Source: Liolophura sinensis
Taxonomy: Eukaryota > Mollusca > Polyplacophora > Chitonida > Chitonidae
DNA: 64,000 nt
Assembly: GCF_032854445.1 (NCBI RefSeq)
Contig: NC_088300.1
Coordinates: 66,068,984-66,132,983 of the forward strand
Reading direction: 5' to 3'
Both the position numbers and the translations under genes were made by a program. Numbering within the stretch: position 1 is the first letter of the stretch; every line of letters begins with the position of its first letter. Shown here in pieces: positions 1-13,400 of the stretch. The notes below the pieces were generated by a model. The model saw only the letters and a program-made list of their open reading frames with translations, was not told the DNA's origin and made no database searches.

Positions 1-263
1 GACCAAAACTGCTACTTTCTGCAGACATACCATATATCACAAGGCCCAATGTTTTGCCATGAGTCCCCCAAGCATCAGATGTACATATCCCAAAGGTCAA
101 TGAATATGACCTCTGGCTCGGGACACTCACAAGAACGTGGCGAGAAAATAAAGGAACTGTCGCGATATGCTGAGACTAGTCTCCAGGCAATAGTTTAGTA
201 AAGCACACTCGATAGCCGGTGTATGATACTCTCAACAAGTCTACCGTTCTGCTTCACTGAATG

Positions 264-283
264 CCCCCCCCCCCCCCTCCCCC
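264..283 (+). repeat. Poly-C tract
   Basis: Fourteen C, one T, then five C; G-rich on the minus strand. Prone to length error and to G-quadruplex or i-motif structure. Confidence 0.9.
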
Positions 284-899
284 GGGTCAACTGGCCGCAT
301 GAAGAATCTATCTGAGGAATCTACCCTACATGCCATTCGTCTTGATGCGGACAACTTACAAAGTCGCCTAATCCAATAACGCCAGATTATCATACATAAG
401 TCGCATGCTCTGTCGGCATCTGTCGTTAAAGGAAGATTACCTCCCTTTACACCTTCTTTGGCAGGCAGCACTGAGTTATGAGAAAGTGGATAACGGTAGT
501 TCTCGCTAAAAATGTTAATTCTGTAGTGCAATTGTGTATTTCGTCAAATATTTTTCACAAATTTTTCGAACGATTTTAAAAAATTAACAGCATATTCGAC
601 TTTCGAGAGCAGTCGACCACAATCACGTATAATATGTTCACTGACCTCGGCTATACAGTTTTTGTTCATGACACCGTCAGCTGTTTCATGCTACATTTGA
701 ACGGAATATATTAGACTAGGGGTGTGCTTGTTTCAGACTGTTGCCTCTTAAAGGGCTCCAGTTTTGAATAATGCTGTGAGATACGGAGTCATAAATGATT
801 CAATAGCTAGTATCAGTGGTAGACAAGGGAAATGCCTAACCGGGTGACAGCCGACTGGATGTTCGTGCTTAACACTGGTCGTATGAATATTTTCTCCCC

Positions 900-909
900 T
901 GATTGACAG
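900..909 (+). promoter_or_regulatory. Perfect PBX-MEIS/PREP decamer
   Basis: TGATTGACAG, the classic composite site bound by PBX with MEIS or PREP. It lies in the CpG-retaining left part. A near-match TGATTGACA follows at 1332-1340. Binding is inferred from the motif. Confidence 0.45.
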
Positions 910-1152
910 TTAGGAGGCAAAAATCAACTACAACTTACACAGCTGAATGGATAATTCATTCTCTCTCAGTGGAAGCACTCCTCTGGAGAGAGATGCGGAC
1001 AATGGAATGTGACATGCTCTGGTATCGAGTTCGGCCCCAATGGGACTCGTGCTGGCAACTAGTTGTGTATCCAACATCTTACCAGGACACTAATTCCCAT
1101 ATATCACACGGCTGCTCTAATCGCTGAACACAGGGATTACCAAGTCGAAGAT

Positions 1153-1165
1153 AAAAAAAAAATAA

Positions 1166-1226
<61 letters not shown>

Positions 1227-1243
1227 AGAATAGAATAGAATAG
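1153..1243 (+). repeat. A-rich, (TA)n and (TAGAA)n compound microsatellite
   Basis: An A-run and AAAT units, then about 26 TA units, then four TAGAA units ending at 1243. Confidence 0.95.
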
Positions 1244-4200
1244 TAAAATAAAAAACACAACAAAAGTATCGTCCTAGACAGCTAGGGTTTTCTACAAGTC
1301 GGCTCTCGGCTTATTTAAACAAAGATAGCTTTGATTGACATTGTCAAGATTGATCTTTACAGTCAAATTTGTCACATTGCGATAGACCATTGAATGTTGG
1401 AAGTAAACACGATACCACTCAGGTGTAACTTTGTCCGTATTTTATTGGGTAAACTGCGATGCCTCGGCAATGCAATACATATACAAATGCAGACAACTTG
1501 GGCGAAAGTAAAATGCAGTCATGCTTTCATTAATCCACTTCATTTCTCAATAGAATGCGAAGGTTTGCTTTCATTATAAGCTGCTAAGCTTGTCGTAACC
1601 TGTGCCTGTAACACAACGGAAGACAGGTTCTGAGAGCTGTCATCGAGGCTTGCTTGAATAAACCTGAATTTCTATCAGGAGGCATAGCAGTCATAAAAGC
1701 CCTGAGCGGTTTAGTTGTGTTAATTGGTGATTTCCACGACGTTTCTTTACGACCAGCCCTGCCCAAGTGGTGTGGTCAGGGAGGGAATTTTGCGACCCAG
1801 TTTGTGAATGGCAACAATGTGGTACAAAGGTTATAAAGCTATCCTGGTAGACTCGAGATGATAAAACTGCCATAACCTGCCAAGTACTGATTTACAAGCC
1901 ATCTTCAAATCTCCACAAATATTCAGTTCAGCGATGCCACGAGATTCGGACCCTTCCGAGGACACCTGATTTCAAGCAGCATGGCCTCTCAAGTTTCCCG
2001 AACAAATTCTCGCTATCCTTCTCCATTTTTACGACATAAACCAAGGGCTCTCCAGATAGGATAAAGGTGGGCATGCGGAGAGCTGACGCGTCCTCAACAA
2101 GGTATTTGTCAGATTTAACGTGCCATAAACTATCCGCAGAGCATGACTTACGGGAGTCAAAAATCGTACATATTAAAACGGTTATGCTAATACTAACTTT
2201 TACCGTGGGCTATTAACATTTTACGGTTTTAAAAATATCCGGGGTCCAAACGTTTGTGTAATCAGGTCTTGTGAGAGCAAGGGCTAGAAAAAAAGCTAAC
2301 TATGTTATTCTCGCGAAAACCGCCATAGTCATGAAACATTAAAATTCCTTGGCGTTAAGTGAGGGCGATTTTTACCTGCTAAGTGTCGACACTAGAGATC
2401 TGTTAGCACGCCGATAGTCCGCCAGGTGAGCGGTCATGAATGGCAGCAGTATTTCTAGCGGAGACAAGAGTCATCCCATAAGCGAATCACGAACAGGTAT
2501 ATTTTGACATCCACCTCTTGAAGTTTCTGGAATGCCCCAAACCCTATGCTGTGTTGAAGGACTTCAGCTTGTTAATTACATAGATTATCAAATATAGATA
2601 AATCAGGAGTGGAGAAAAAGATCTGAGGAGAAAAACAAGACAAACAAACACATTATAGTCCGAGCTGACAGGTAACACCGTGTTTGTCTACGAAGGAAAA
2701 AAAGATCCTCATCACGAATCAGGACTAGTTGAATGTCACGTTTGGCCCCGAGGTGAATGGGGAGTAAAGGTCACGGAATCCCGATGGACAGGATTCAAAG
2801 GAATCTCATTCATCTCGCAGTGTTCACCAGTTCGCTCTTCTCTGGCTGAAATGGAGCCTGGGTAAAGTTGGTGAACGTCATGGAATTTAAAAACCAACTA
2901 CAAAAACTAAAAATTAAATAAAAAGAAAAAAACCACCCCTTTTCGACAATCACAGCTCAAGGAAACCTCTTGCACAACTGCCCATAAGTCGATCTACCAT
3001 CAGTGTTATAAAGGTATCTAGAATACTTTCCCCGTATGACGAAACCCCAGAGAGAAATTCACCGTACGACGTCTCTCGGCTCCATATGGTTAAAACGTGC
3101 AGTTAGCAATTAGTACTGGGTTGATTTCTCGCGCTCCTAACTTACAAGAATTAGCTATGATTTATAATCTTGTTACCGACTCACGGCAAGAATTATTTCG
3201 AAGTCAAGTCCTGAGATCTTTGACATGTTCGTAAGCACGTAACTCCAGAGTAAAAAAGTAGAGCGATATTTTCTTTGAAACCATGTAAGCTTGTCATTGG
3301 AATGAAAACGAGGCATTAATGTGAAGTTGTGAAGACACCACTGGAGTCCAGGACTTGACGAAGTTGCTGGAGCGCAACATACCGTAGAAAGAAACGTTTC
3401 ACTCTTCAAACTAAGAAGGATAACGCAAAAGTGAATGTTATCACCCGGAGGGGTGTAATAAAGCGGAAGTTTGGTATTCAGACACCTGAAGTTCCAATAA
3501 ACCTTTCACTCGCCGAGGACGACGAGATGCAGTCTTTACTTCCCGCAAATGCTATATAATCTGACAAGTCACGAGTGTTGAAGTCTTGATTCTTGTTATA
3601 CAGTAAAGCAGCTAGACCGTCAAGATGTGTTTTTTCTCGCTGGCATCCATCACCCGAAACATGCCCCTCAAGATGTGGTTCATGTACACATGGAAGTCTC
3701 GACTCCAAGAGGTCAGCGCGCCGCTCAACATAGCTGGCTAATAAATTACCAGCTCTGGCAGGTTCTCTTCATTTAGTTACCATGGCAATGCAAATTAAAA
3801 TTCTGATAAGGGATTGAAAACAACATTAAAATGTAATTTGAGATGAGTGCTGATAAGGTTGGGGAAATTATCAGGCCCAAAGAAGCTATAATCAATTTTG
3901 AAGCTATTTCCAGGGGTAGACGGTGTACTGTCGCTTCCGCCTAACAATACCATCAGGCCCCAACCCTTCCGACTTCGGGGTCAGAGGTGATTACCCATTA
4001 CAGTGCCATAAAAAAACCTATAGGCGATTATCTACTAGAGTTTCACCGGCTGTAGCTCGTCAAAACAGCCTAATGGTGGGGAAATCTAGCACCACTTTAC
4101 CAGCATACTGTCATCTGCTGCACTTCTTGTGTTGAGGGCTCCGCTATAACTTTGTCTTTTACCCCATGATAATCTGTAACACGTATACTAACAAGTACCA

Positions 4201-5789
4201 CAAACGTGTTACATACACTTTTTTTATTTCTCGTATAGTTTAACCACGGGAGTGTTTCCTTGTGCATGCACTCTTCCGTTATGTGCCCTTTTCAGAGCAC
4301 CGGTTCTCACAACATGGGTGTGTTTGTGAGGCAGATTCAGTGCCCCGACTGGGCCCCGGTTTTCCCGCAACGGGACAGGCGGCAAAGTAGCTGCTACTAG
4401 AAGCGAAACTCTACCACAATGATACACTGTGTATCATTAAAACTCCATTAACCGCTTGAATCTGGCAACATGCTGGCCCCTACAAGTTATTTCAACGGAC
4501 CATTCCCACACGCTATTTAGCCGTGGCATCTGAAAACACAGATTTCCCAGAAAGCTTCCCCTTCCCTACTATTACTGCAATTTTTGATCAACAAAAGAGG
4601 ATTTAGCCGTCTCACTCGGCCATCATCCGGTGTTTAATCATCCTGGATACAGAACTATTTGTATCCATGTACAACATACAATACGTTAGACAGTTGGCTA
4701 TTCCAAACTGTTTACCGTTGGTAGAATTAGTGGCATATAAAGAGCCGTCAAGCCGGCTCCTGGCCTTAGCGTCTGGGGGCAGCTGTGTTCAGTATGAACT
4801 TCCTTATCGTGCACGCGAGTTAACCTGGATACAGCCACGTGCTTACAGCAAAGCCATAGTCATCACATCCTCATCCAAACGGTCTGGTGGTCATACTCAA
4901 GCTCTACCCAACGTAAACGCACTTTGCTTTTTTGCTTGTACATACACAATGTCTCAAGAACAACACGAGGACGGATCAGGGGTGCTGTCCTGTTTAGGCT
5001 TGGAACAAAATAGCCTCTTAAAAAGTAAGGGATATCATACAGCCATAATTGAACCTTAAAATTTACGTGGAAATGTTCGGCTACGTCGTACAGCCGTCGT
5101 AATTTCCTATTCTAATTTTCTCCTTTTTTTGAAATAGGACTTGCATGCCGAAGAGAGAAAAGGCCATCGTGCATCAGACGAGATAGACCGCCGCATCGCG
5201 GCCAACTCCTTATTTCGCTTCCTCTTGGCCCTGCCTATTGGCAGCAATTTCCCTTCATTTCAGGAAATTACTTTACTCCATGTTCCTAATCACTGAACAA
5301 CTAATGAAATTCTGACCCCATCCACCAAGAATTAATAATTTTATATAAAGGATGGAAGCGTCCGTTACTACCCTACAGTTAAACACAGAAGAAGTTTCCT
5401 GGGGCTCGGAATCAACTACCGTATTTGAATTAAACCATATTATAACGTGCTCTCCTGGCGTAAAATGGCCAAAAAAGCGCATGGCGTTTGTGCATAAACA
5501 CACATGGACGGTTACCCATGAGAAATGGCCGTGGGCATCTAAGCATATAGAAGTGCCTACAAGGTCTGCTGGCCCTGGCAGTGGTAATGGCTCAAAAGGA
5601 AATTAAATTTGCTCAATTACGCCGGGTTGGATTCGCGTACGAAGAGGCCATCCCCCTCGATTGCTGAAATTTTCTTAAGTTAATCAGATTGGAATTACGT
5701 TTAACTCTTTCTTTAAGGGCGGTAATACGTGAGAAACCTTGACCATGTGCACAAACCTATGTCCGGAAGAAAGCTGACTTACAACAAAC

Positions 5790-5819
5790 AAAAAAAAAGA
5801 AAGAAAGAAAGAAAAGAAA
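5790..5819 (+). repeat. (GAAA)n microsatellite
   Basis: Poly-A followed by four GAAA units and a variant. Purine-only strand. Confidence 0.85.
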
Positions 5820-8800
5820 CAAAGACTGTGGACTTCTCTGGTTTACAACCACCCCCTACCCCTCCCCAATGTCGTAACCCAGAAGGATAGTGGCCAAATT
5901 AAATTCATGATACCTTCCGCATTGAGGTATAAGGCCATGAGGTATGGAGTTGTAAACCCTGATCAAATCGCTACACATGAGCAAGTAAGAAAATAGGCTT
6001 AAAATGGGAGATTAGCCCCGAGGATCGACAAACAAACACAGAGAGGAAGACACACGGACATAGAAAAGAGGCAACAGTCTCCCGGATCAACAGGGCAAAA
6101 AATAGAGAGAAAAAATATCAGACTGCAGCTTCCAGAGCCCCTGAGGCAAGAGGAAATTCGAGCTCAAAAGCTCTGGCATCCTTGGCCCCGCTGATTATTA
6201 CGGAAAATTAATAAATACAAATCTCCCAAGCAAGAGTAAGCCTATTAGATACACCTCATTCAAATCCAGGGAACTGCTAAATCTGGTTTGGTTCTAATTA
6301 ACCTGTACCTTTTGAGCTAGATAGCCCACACAAAGGCATCAGATAGCTTGTGAAAATGTCATTATGCCTGAACACTTTCTATTTCAATGAAAAGGGAAAT
6401 GGCTATGATAAAGCCCCGGTATTATGTGCAATCTGCAGCGGCGGCGGTTAATACCTCTCTTAGCCAAGGGTAGAAAACTGCCATTCTTTTTTGTCTGATT
6501 TACACCGTCCAAGCAAACGGAGCCCACCGAGGGAAGCCATTGGAAGGGGTGTGGACTGGTTGTCGTCAGACAGACAGACTCCGTAGAAATACCGCAACAG
6601 CCTTTTTTCTCGGACCGATTTAAGACTGTAAGACCAATTTGGACACAGCAACACTTAGGATACAAATAGGAATCCCAAACGTCGACACAGTGTTAAGTGG
6701 AAGCTACTTGTACCACAAAAGAGCTACCTTAAGAGAATTCTATCGCTCGAAATGTCAGTGTTTTCAAAGTAAGCGAACTGACCATAAGAGTGCATAAACA
6801 AAATGTCATTATATAAGTTCTGTCGGAATGAAATGTAAGCCTTTCCTCGCGGCCCATACAAGAAGCATTAAGACATCCCTCTAGGTTACATACTGAGAGA
6901 TAGTACAGTGCTACTACAGACATACTTTCTGAGCCTATTACGCCTGATGACGGAGATTGTAACCGGTATAATAGCAGTCTGCCACGATAAATCAGGTTAT
7001 ATCGGGCCATCTTTCATCTCTTTGTAGTGCTATCGTATATCAGTAGATGGCAAAGCTGTCCCCTGTTGTACACCTGTAGTGTTGAACTCAACACCTGGGT
7101 TGAGCACATCTCATACAGTTAAGACTTTACAGAGAAAACCAGGACAAAGGTTGTCCAAGGGGTCTGATAGAAGTTTTGCGTGCTTCAAGGTACTCAATCC
7201 ATCGGCCTGCCTGACAAGTTACTTCTACATTGGTTTGTAACTAGCCCCCAAATTATAGCCTGCTCCAGCTGCGGATAATCAGCTGTACGACTCTGATGTA
7301 TTGATTGTGCGCAAAGAAACAAAGTGCAAAATACACACTAATCTCGAAAGTATATAAACAGCTTGGGACATTCAATAGACATCCCCGTCTGGAGCAGAAA
7401 TTAATCACATTCCAACTCCTCAGTGATTAAAAGTGATCAACACGCGACGTCTACGTTCACCACTTCCAAAACAAACAGAGAGCAGTAACACGGAACACAT
7501 TTCACTGACTCGGCTGATTTGTAGATTGACACAGACACCTTGTTTTTCCTGAATCATCAACACGAGCTTGATAATCAGGAACCCAAGCCTGATTAATGCT
7601 GGGCATAAATTATTATTCTGGATTTTGAAAGCAGATCTAAAAAATACACTGGTCATGTTTGCGTCGGCGTTTTCATATATTTTGAGCAACGTCAGGTAAT
7701 GTTCCTATAACTGGCGATTTCGTGATTCTTTCATTCTCGTTAATTTGTTTTTAATAAACCAAAACCATTGAATGCTCCGTTTATGTGCCCGCGGTAAATG
7801 ACACATTACTGAGTGAAAGGTCTCTGTTGTACGAATAAGGGTAACCGTGTCCACGGAGTTACACTCCCCAGCAATGTATTTCACGTGGACACGACAATTA
7901 CAAAACATGTAAGTGCCCTCACAAGTTCTGCCTCGAGAGATAAGGCTTCGAAGCGGTTTGATTCCGCTTGATGGGCTATTACTTTATTTCATGATCGGTA
8001 AGCAAGTCGTCATTATGGTTCTCTATCTAAGCTTCTGCTATTATCTTGTTTTGCTTGGATAGGAAGTCGGCAGGAGAGAAACCATGAAAGGGAAGCGAGC
8101 CTCCCAGATTACACGAACACAACGGCTCAGACAAGCGATCATTATGAAGACATTAAATTCAATAGAGCACATAGCATGTCTAGGCTTACTTTAACAGCCT
8201 TTTGATCTTGCACAGTCAACAGTACATCATTTTAATGTAAGTGGTCTCGGGTTTTATCAAATGGGCAAGATGAGCTTCTCGATTTTCAGAAAGTGGTACT
8301 TTCCTCTCGCGCGCGACACGCTGCGGGCTGAATCTAAGCTTGTGACACGTCAAGGTTTTCATAATTGCCCTTTCATGTATCCAGGACTTATCATACAATA
8401 TCAATGTTAAGTACAAACACATTCACATCGTACAGGCCACTTTTTTTAATGGGCCGGGATACTTTATCGAGGACATGAGCTGAAGATTAATATACAAGAA
8501 GCTGATCAGAAATTCAGGGCAACGACCAGTATGACAAGAAATCAGTAGAGCTTGAACAAAGTCATCAGTTCTTCGGTATTAAAAGTTCATTCACAAGTGT
8601 AAACATGTCATTGAGGCTAATCTTTCTCTACACATCATCAATATCATCCTGACACCAACCAACGCTCTACCAAGAATACATCAACAGTGCATCAAAGGCA
8701 GTTGTCTTTTTTTTTTCATGTCGCGTCTTAACTTTGATGATGTCCTGTTTTGCTGTAACAATAGATTTATTGAAATGACATGATGTGTATTCAGTTTAAT

Positions 8801-10417
8801 CACCTACCGTGAAGAACCTGTTTTATAACATGTATGCAGGATTGATGGGCAGGTGGGATGACTATGGCCTGTACTGTGACATGTAAAACCACAGCCCCCA
8901 GCTCAGCCTGATAATGTGCTACCTGCACTCAGAGCCGCTGACCTTAATTATTGACAGCCCACCTTAACTTCATACAGGTAAACCATTCATTGCCAGACAG
9001 CTTCTGTCAATAAAAATACCATAAACGAACAGATCAAGACTAAAAGTAGTCAGGCGGAATAGCGAGACCCCCCCCACCCGCCCATCTCACACCCCAACCA
9101 CCACCACCTTCTACGATGATTTATAGAATCAAGAGACTAACCAGTCGTCCTCCCTTTCTTACTTTGTTGTCCCCTCATAACTGTCAAAATGGCACACAAT
9201 GCACCGTAGATTACATAACGTCCTAACCACTACCGGACAAGCCAGTAGAGGACACTAGACAGGCGCTCATATCGTCCGCGAGTAAATCATTCACAAGCAT
9301 ATCACGTTCAGCTACGCTGACAAGCAAACCTTTGAAACGTCACCACACATTCACACAACTGGTAACAGCTATATCACTAACAGAAGGGACAGCACTGGCG
9401 ATGGGGTGGATAAGAACAAAACAAAATGAGCTGAAACGTACATCATTTGAGATTTTTTTTCCCACAAAAACCAAGCTTGCCCGGAAAGGTGAGAATGTAA
9501 ACCACTGTTTTATCGTGTTTCCATGCCAGTAGCCTCTGCTTTACACCCAAACCTCACGGTTCACGAGACGGGACCATCTCCACGGCCCAGCTCAAAGGAC
9601 GTCGCATGGTCGAAGACACCCAAGGAGCGCCATTATAACAGCACACTGGCTATCTATACACCAAAAACTCGGGAGAGGCTGGGACTTATGGTTTTCGGAA
9701 ATATTCTAGAATATTAGCCATTAGCCTGTCCACTGCAGTAAGATAGGATGAAATCAATCGTAAAATTGTAATTATCAGTCCCAGTGTCCATAAACACCGA
9801 CCCATGATGATATGGTGAAACAGCCATTGTTTAGATCACTGGCTTCTGCACCAAGTCATTTTCAGCTAAATCTCATTAGAGCCTACAGCATTGTGGAGAG
9901 CTGACTCAACGCACAAAGACCCCACCACAAGCCTGGCTCCCACGAGACACTGTGGCCAGCTTTACTCCAATAACTACCAGGTTCCGTAAGAAAATCAAGA
10001 AATCTCCCGACTCTCCGCCAAAGCCCTTTTTTGTTGCCACCCGCTTATGAAAAGCTCCCGTTTATACAGCCAGCCATAATCTTCTGCATCTCGGGAGCCA
10101 CATTAGCGCAGAGAAACACAACGCTCTGAGGAGGATCTTAATAGGGTCGGTCCAGTACTTGGTTAGCACTGCTCCGACTCTAAACGAGAGCCTTTAACAA
10201 AGCACAAATTGAGCTTAATGTTCCCATTCGGATCCGCCATACTGCCTGGTTTAGCCTAGGCTGAGACTGGGTGAAGGGGATGCAATTTCCTAAAGTTAGT
10301 CCAATAGAATCTGCTGACAATTATTCTGGATATAATTAAGTAATTCCAATTGCACCCCCTGAATACGGTGAGTCTGGAGATACCCGGTTACTTCGTCGTC
10401 TCCTTGGCTAATGAAAG

Positions 10418-10445
10418 ATAATGATGATGATGAAGATAATGGTGA
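10418..10445 (+). repeat. Imperfect (GAT)n microsatellite
   Basis: gataatgatgatgatgaaga and related triplets; an open frame exists but no protein is recognised. Confidence 0.8.
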
Positions 10446-13400
10446 TCAGGAGGTCATTATTGGATCTTATTGATTTGGTATTGGTCACTACCATGGTCAT
10501 CTGGTTGGTGCACAACTCTATCTCAGCTCTCCATCCTAGGTTCCAGTGGAGTAAGTGAACCTTTTCAGCAGTGTCAGAATGTGATCAACCGTAGCGGCTG
10601 GAGCAAGAATCAAGCTAGGAGTCATCAGAGACCAGGAAACACACAGCCCACTCTAATCCAGTTTTCATACAAAATAGATTTGTTACTCAGTCATTTGAGG
10701 AGGGAGAGTCATCCTCGCTGGCACTCCTGGTGGCCAATGGCGAAGGTCAGGCCAGGACAAAGCTGGCTAGCTCCTGGTGCATTAGCGAACAAATTTCTGC
10801 TGAAAACCCCAAATCAGGTGAGAGGAGAGCTACCAAAATCAGCAGAAGTGATCGTTTAAAGAAACAATGACCAGGGGCCGTTTTGAAGTCATTTTACAGA
10901 TTGCAATCAGGGAAATTTGTGAAAGAGGAATCCTTTGAAAGTAGCAGAACTCGATCACTTCAAATATGCAACGCAGTGTTTGTCGATACGAAGAGCGTTT
11001 TGAGTATTGTGCAATAGGTATGAAATACCCTAAGGTTAACCAATCAACATGGCAAGGGTTCAAAATTCTGTTGGTGTAACATGGCCGCCCGTCTCCGATG
11101 CGGCCCAGACAGAGACACACCATCAGAACACATGCCAACTACCTTCAGCCATGCAAAAGAAACATTAACCCTCCTTCAAATACTTGCCACGAGGCGGCAA
11201 TTTTCTTTCTGATCTGAAAACAGTATCTACTGGCAAGAAACCCACCAGCTTAACAGGTCGTGCCTGCCAGAGATTATCTGATTCCAAGAAAGCCCATCAG
11301 TTTTCCATAATTGTCTCCTTGTTCTTACCCGGAGTTTATATCCATTTGTTCCCAATCCATGCCATGGTTTTCCAACCATGCAGGCATTAATAAACAAGTG
11401 GCCTCAGCCGCAATGTCCTTCTGTGCAAATGGCCGCAGCGAGGAAAGAAAATTCTTTGGTGAATGGCAAAGTTCACACAAATACAACCGGGAAGAAATTG
11501 TATGAAGGAGGGCTTCATCCTGATGTTCGCATGCATTAGGCACGGTGAAAACAGCAAAGACAATAGCCATGAGTTAGAGTCTGACTCATTTGAAAGCAGC
11601 CGTCGTCATTGATTATTGTTTTCTAGAGGACAATCAATAGAGCCTGCCAATGTACGCGGGAACATCAATATAAGCTGAGAGATAGGCGACCACACATGAA
11701 CAGCTTTTGCTATGTACTTGACTTCAGCCATTGACACAGTGTTAACAAGTCAGATTCATTGATTAGCCAAGGGTGTCCGGGCCAGAGAAGGTGAGGAGGA
11801 GCAGACTGTAGGATATACCTGCGGCTATTGTCTCACCCAATAACCAGTCAAAACTCACGTCCTCCAACAGTATTCCAAACCTTACATTACCAACTGATAT
11901 ATTAAAGAACTAACAAACGTCCATCACAGCAAACAAAATTATACCTTGTCCACATAAAATCCCCAGAATGGGATAAGAAGTGTTGATGACTTTTTTAGGA
12001 ACTGCTTTCTGCAGACTCTCTCTCGAGTCTGGGTAGTATTGAGGTCACTTTTACTTTCTGGTTCAAACGTTCCAAATAATGTTAAATGTCACACTACACT
12101 TCAAAATTGTTTTGACTCTTATGCAAATTCACCACGTGTTTATGGCAATAACATTGTGTTAGAGGTTATTGAACGCATCAACTATCTAAACTGTTAACGA
12201 ATTATTACATATGTACTGAAGATATTCAATTTGAGGTAAATGCAAATGTTAAGTATTAACTGCAACAACTTCTATGCATGGATATATGATATAGAGCTCT
12301 AATGAATAAATTAATTACAGTATATTTTAATCTTTCATCGAAGAACACAACAATATGAAGCCTTTCCTGATCAAAGGTGACAGCTGAACTTAATATCCAA
12401 ATCTAACGAAGAGAGAATAATCTATGCGAGCCCGTACACTAATGTATCCACTCTGTTAAGAGCCATATACATATTTCTTGATATGCACATATACTTTGCA
12501 TTTGTCTGAAACACATGTGACCGGTTTTGTGCGGAATTTAAATGTGGTAATAAGATAGCTCTGGGTTATCAGACGTCTGTATGCTAAATATGCCAGAGGT
12601 CAAACTGGGAGGAGCCAGTGTTTATAGTAAATGGTTGAACCCCCAGACACCTAATTGTTCTAACAACACAGTACTCAAGCCTTGTTTACCCTAGGGCTCA
12701 GTTTCGGTCACTTCAGCCAAGTGTTTGTTTAATATTGACCAGCAAATGGGAGTATGGGATTCTAATAAGTGACCCTAGGGTCGGACTAATTTGGTTTATA
12801 GTGTGGTGGAAAATTCTCCGCCAACCCACCACATTTAAATAGAAGTGATTCACCCTACATACTTCCTTACCTCTTTGAGGGTTTGTGTTGAACATTTTTT
12901 TTCTTTTTTTGATAGTTAATCCTGCTGTTACTGACCAGGAGTAACCATTTCACTGGTTTATGAATGTCTCTTATGACACCTAGACTTAAAATAAATTTTC
13001 ACTCAAGCAACTTTCTTAATGAATAAATAATTACCAACAACACAGAAGAATAGCCAATGCCTTAAGATTTAAGGTCTGTGGTTGTTAAACAAACATTTCA
13101 ACGAAAGCCTGGGTTTTGAGACAGTTCTTCACAGTGCATACATTGAAAGACTAGTCAGTGTCCCAGGATAAAAATGGTAACGGAGCTTACTACACAAAAT
13201 GAATTGCAGACCTTTACATACAGGAAACACTGCTGTTCATGAGGATTATTGGCTTTGGTTCCTCCTAGAGCACGCGTTCACTGTCCTAAGTAATAATATG
13301 ACATTTAACAGTACTTCTGGACATCTCCTCACATGCTGACCTTTATTTTCAGCGCTCAGATGTTTTAACCACCTCACTGATTACCTATCTGCTTCATGTA

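Larger units (their letters stand above)
1..11700. other. CpG-retaining segment
   Basis: By eye about 27 CpGs occur in the first 660 bp, compared with about 8 in 13921-14580. Density stays high through about 11.1 kb with local peaks at 5.04-5.22 kb and 9.5-9.7 kb, then falls. In animals with gene-body methylation such a change can mark the limit between germline-methylated and unmethylated DNA. The boundary is approximate. Confidence 0.6.

Noticed and set aside
4667-5059. 130-codon plus-strand open frame, the longest in the left part
   Set aside because: No recognisable domain, no conserved motif, mixed composition and no splice or promoter support; expected by chance at this GC level.
11370-11396. 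Minus-strand FINA match (F-I-N-A then C-M-V) that could have been the missing homeodomain helix-3 exon
   Set aside because: After FINA the residues are not RRRIVQP and no acceptor context fits; chance match.
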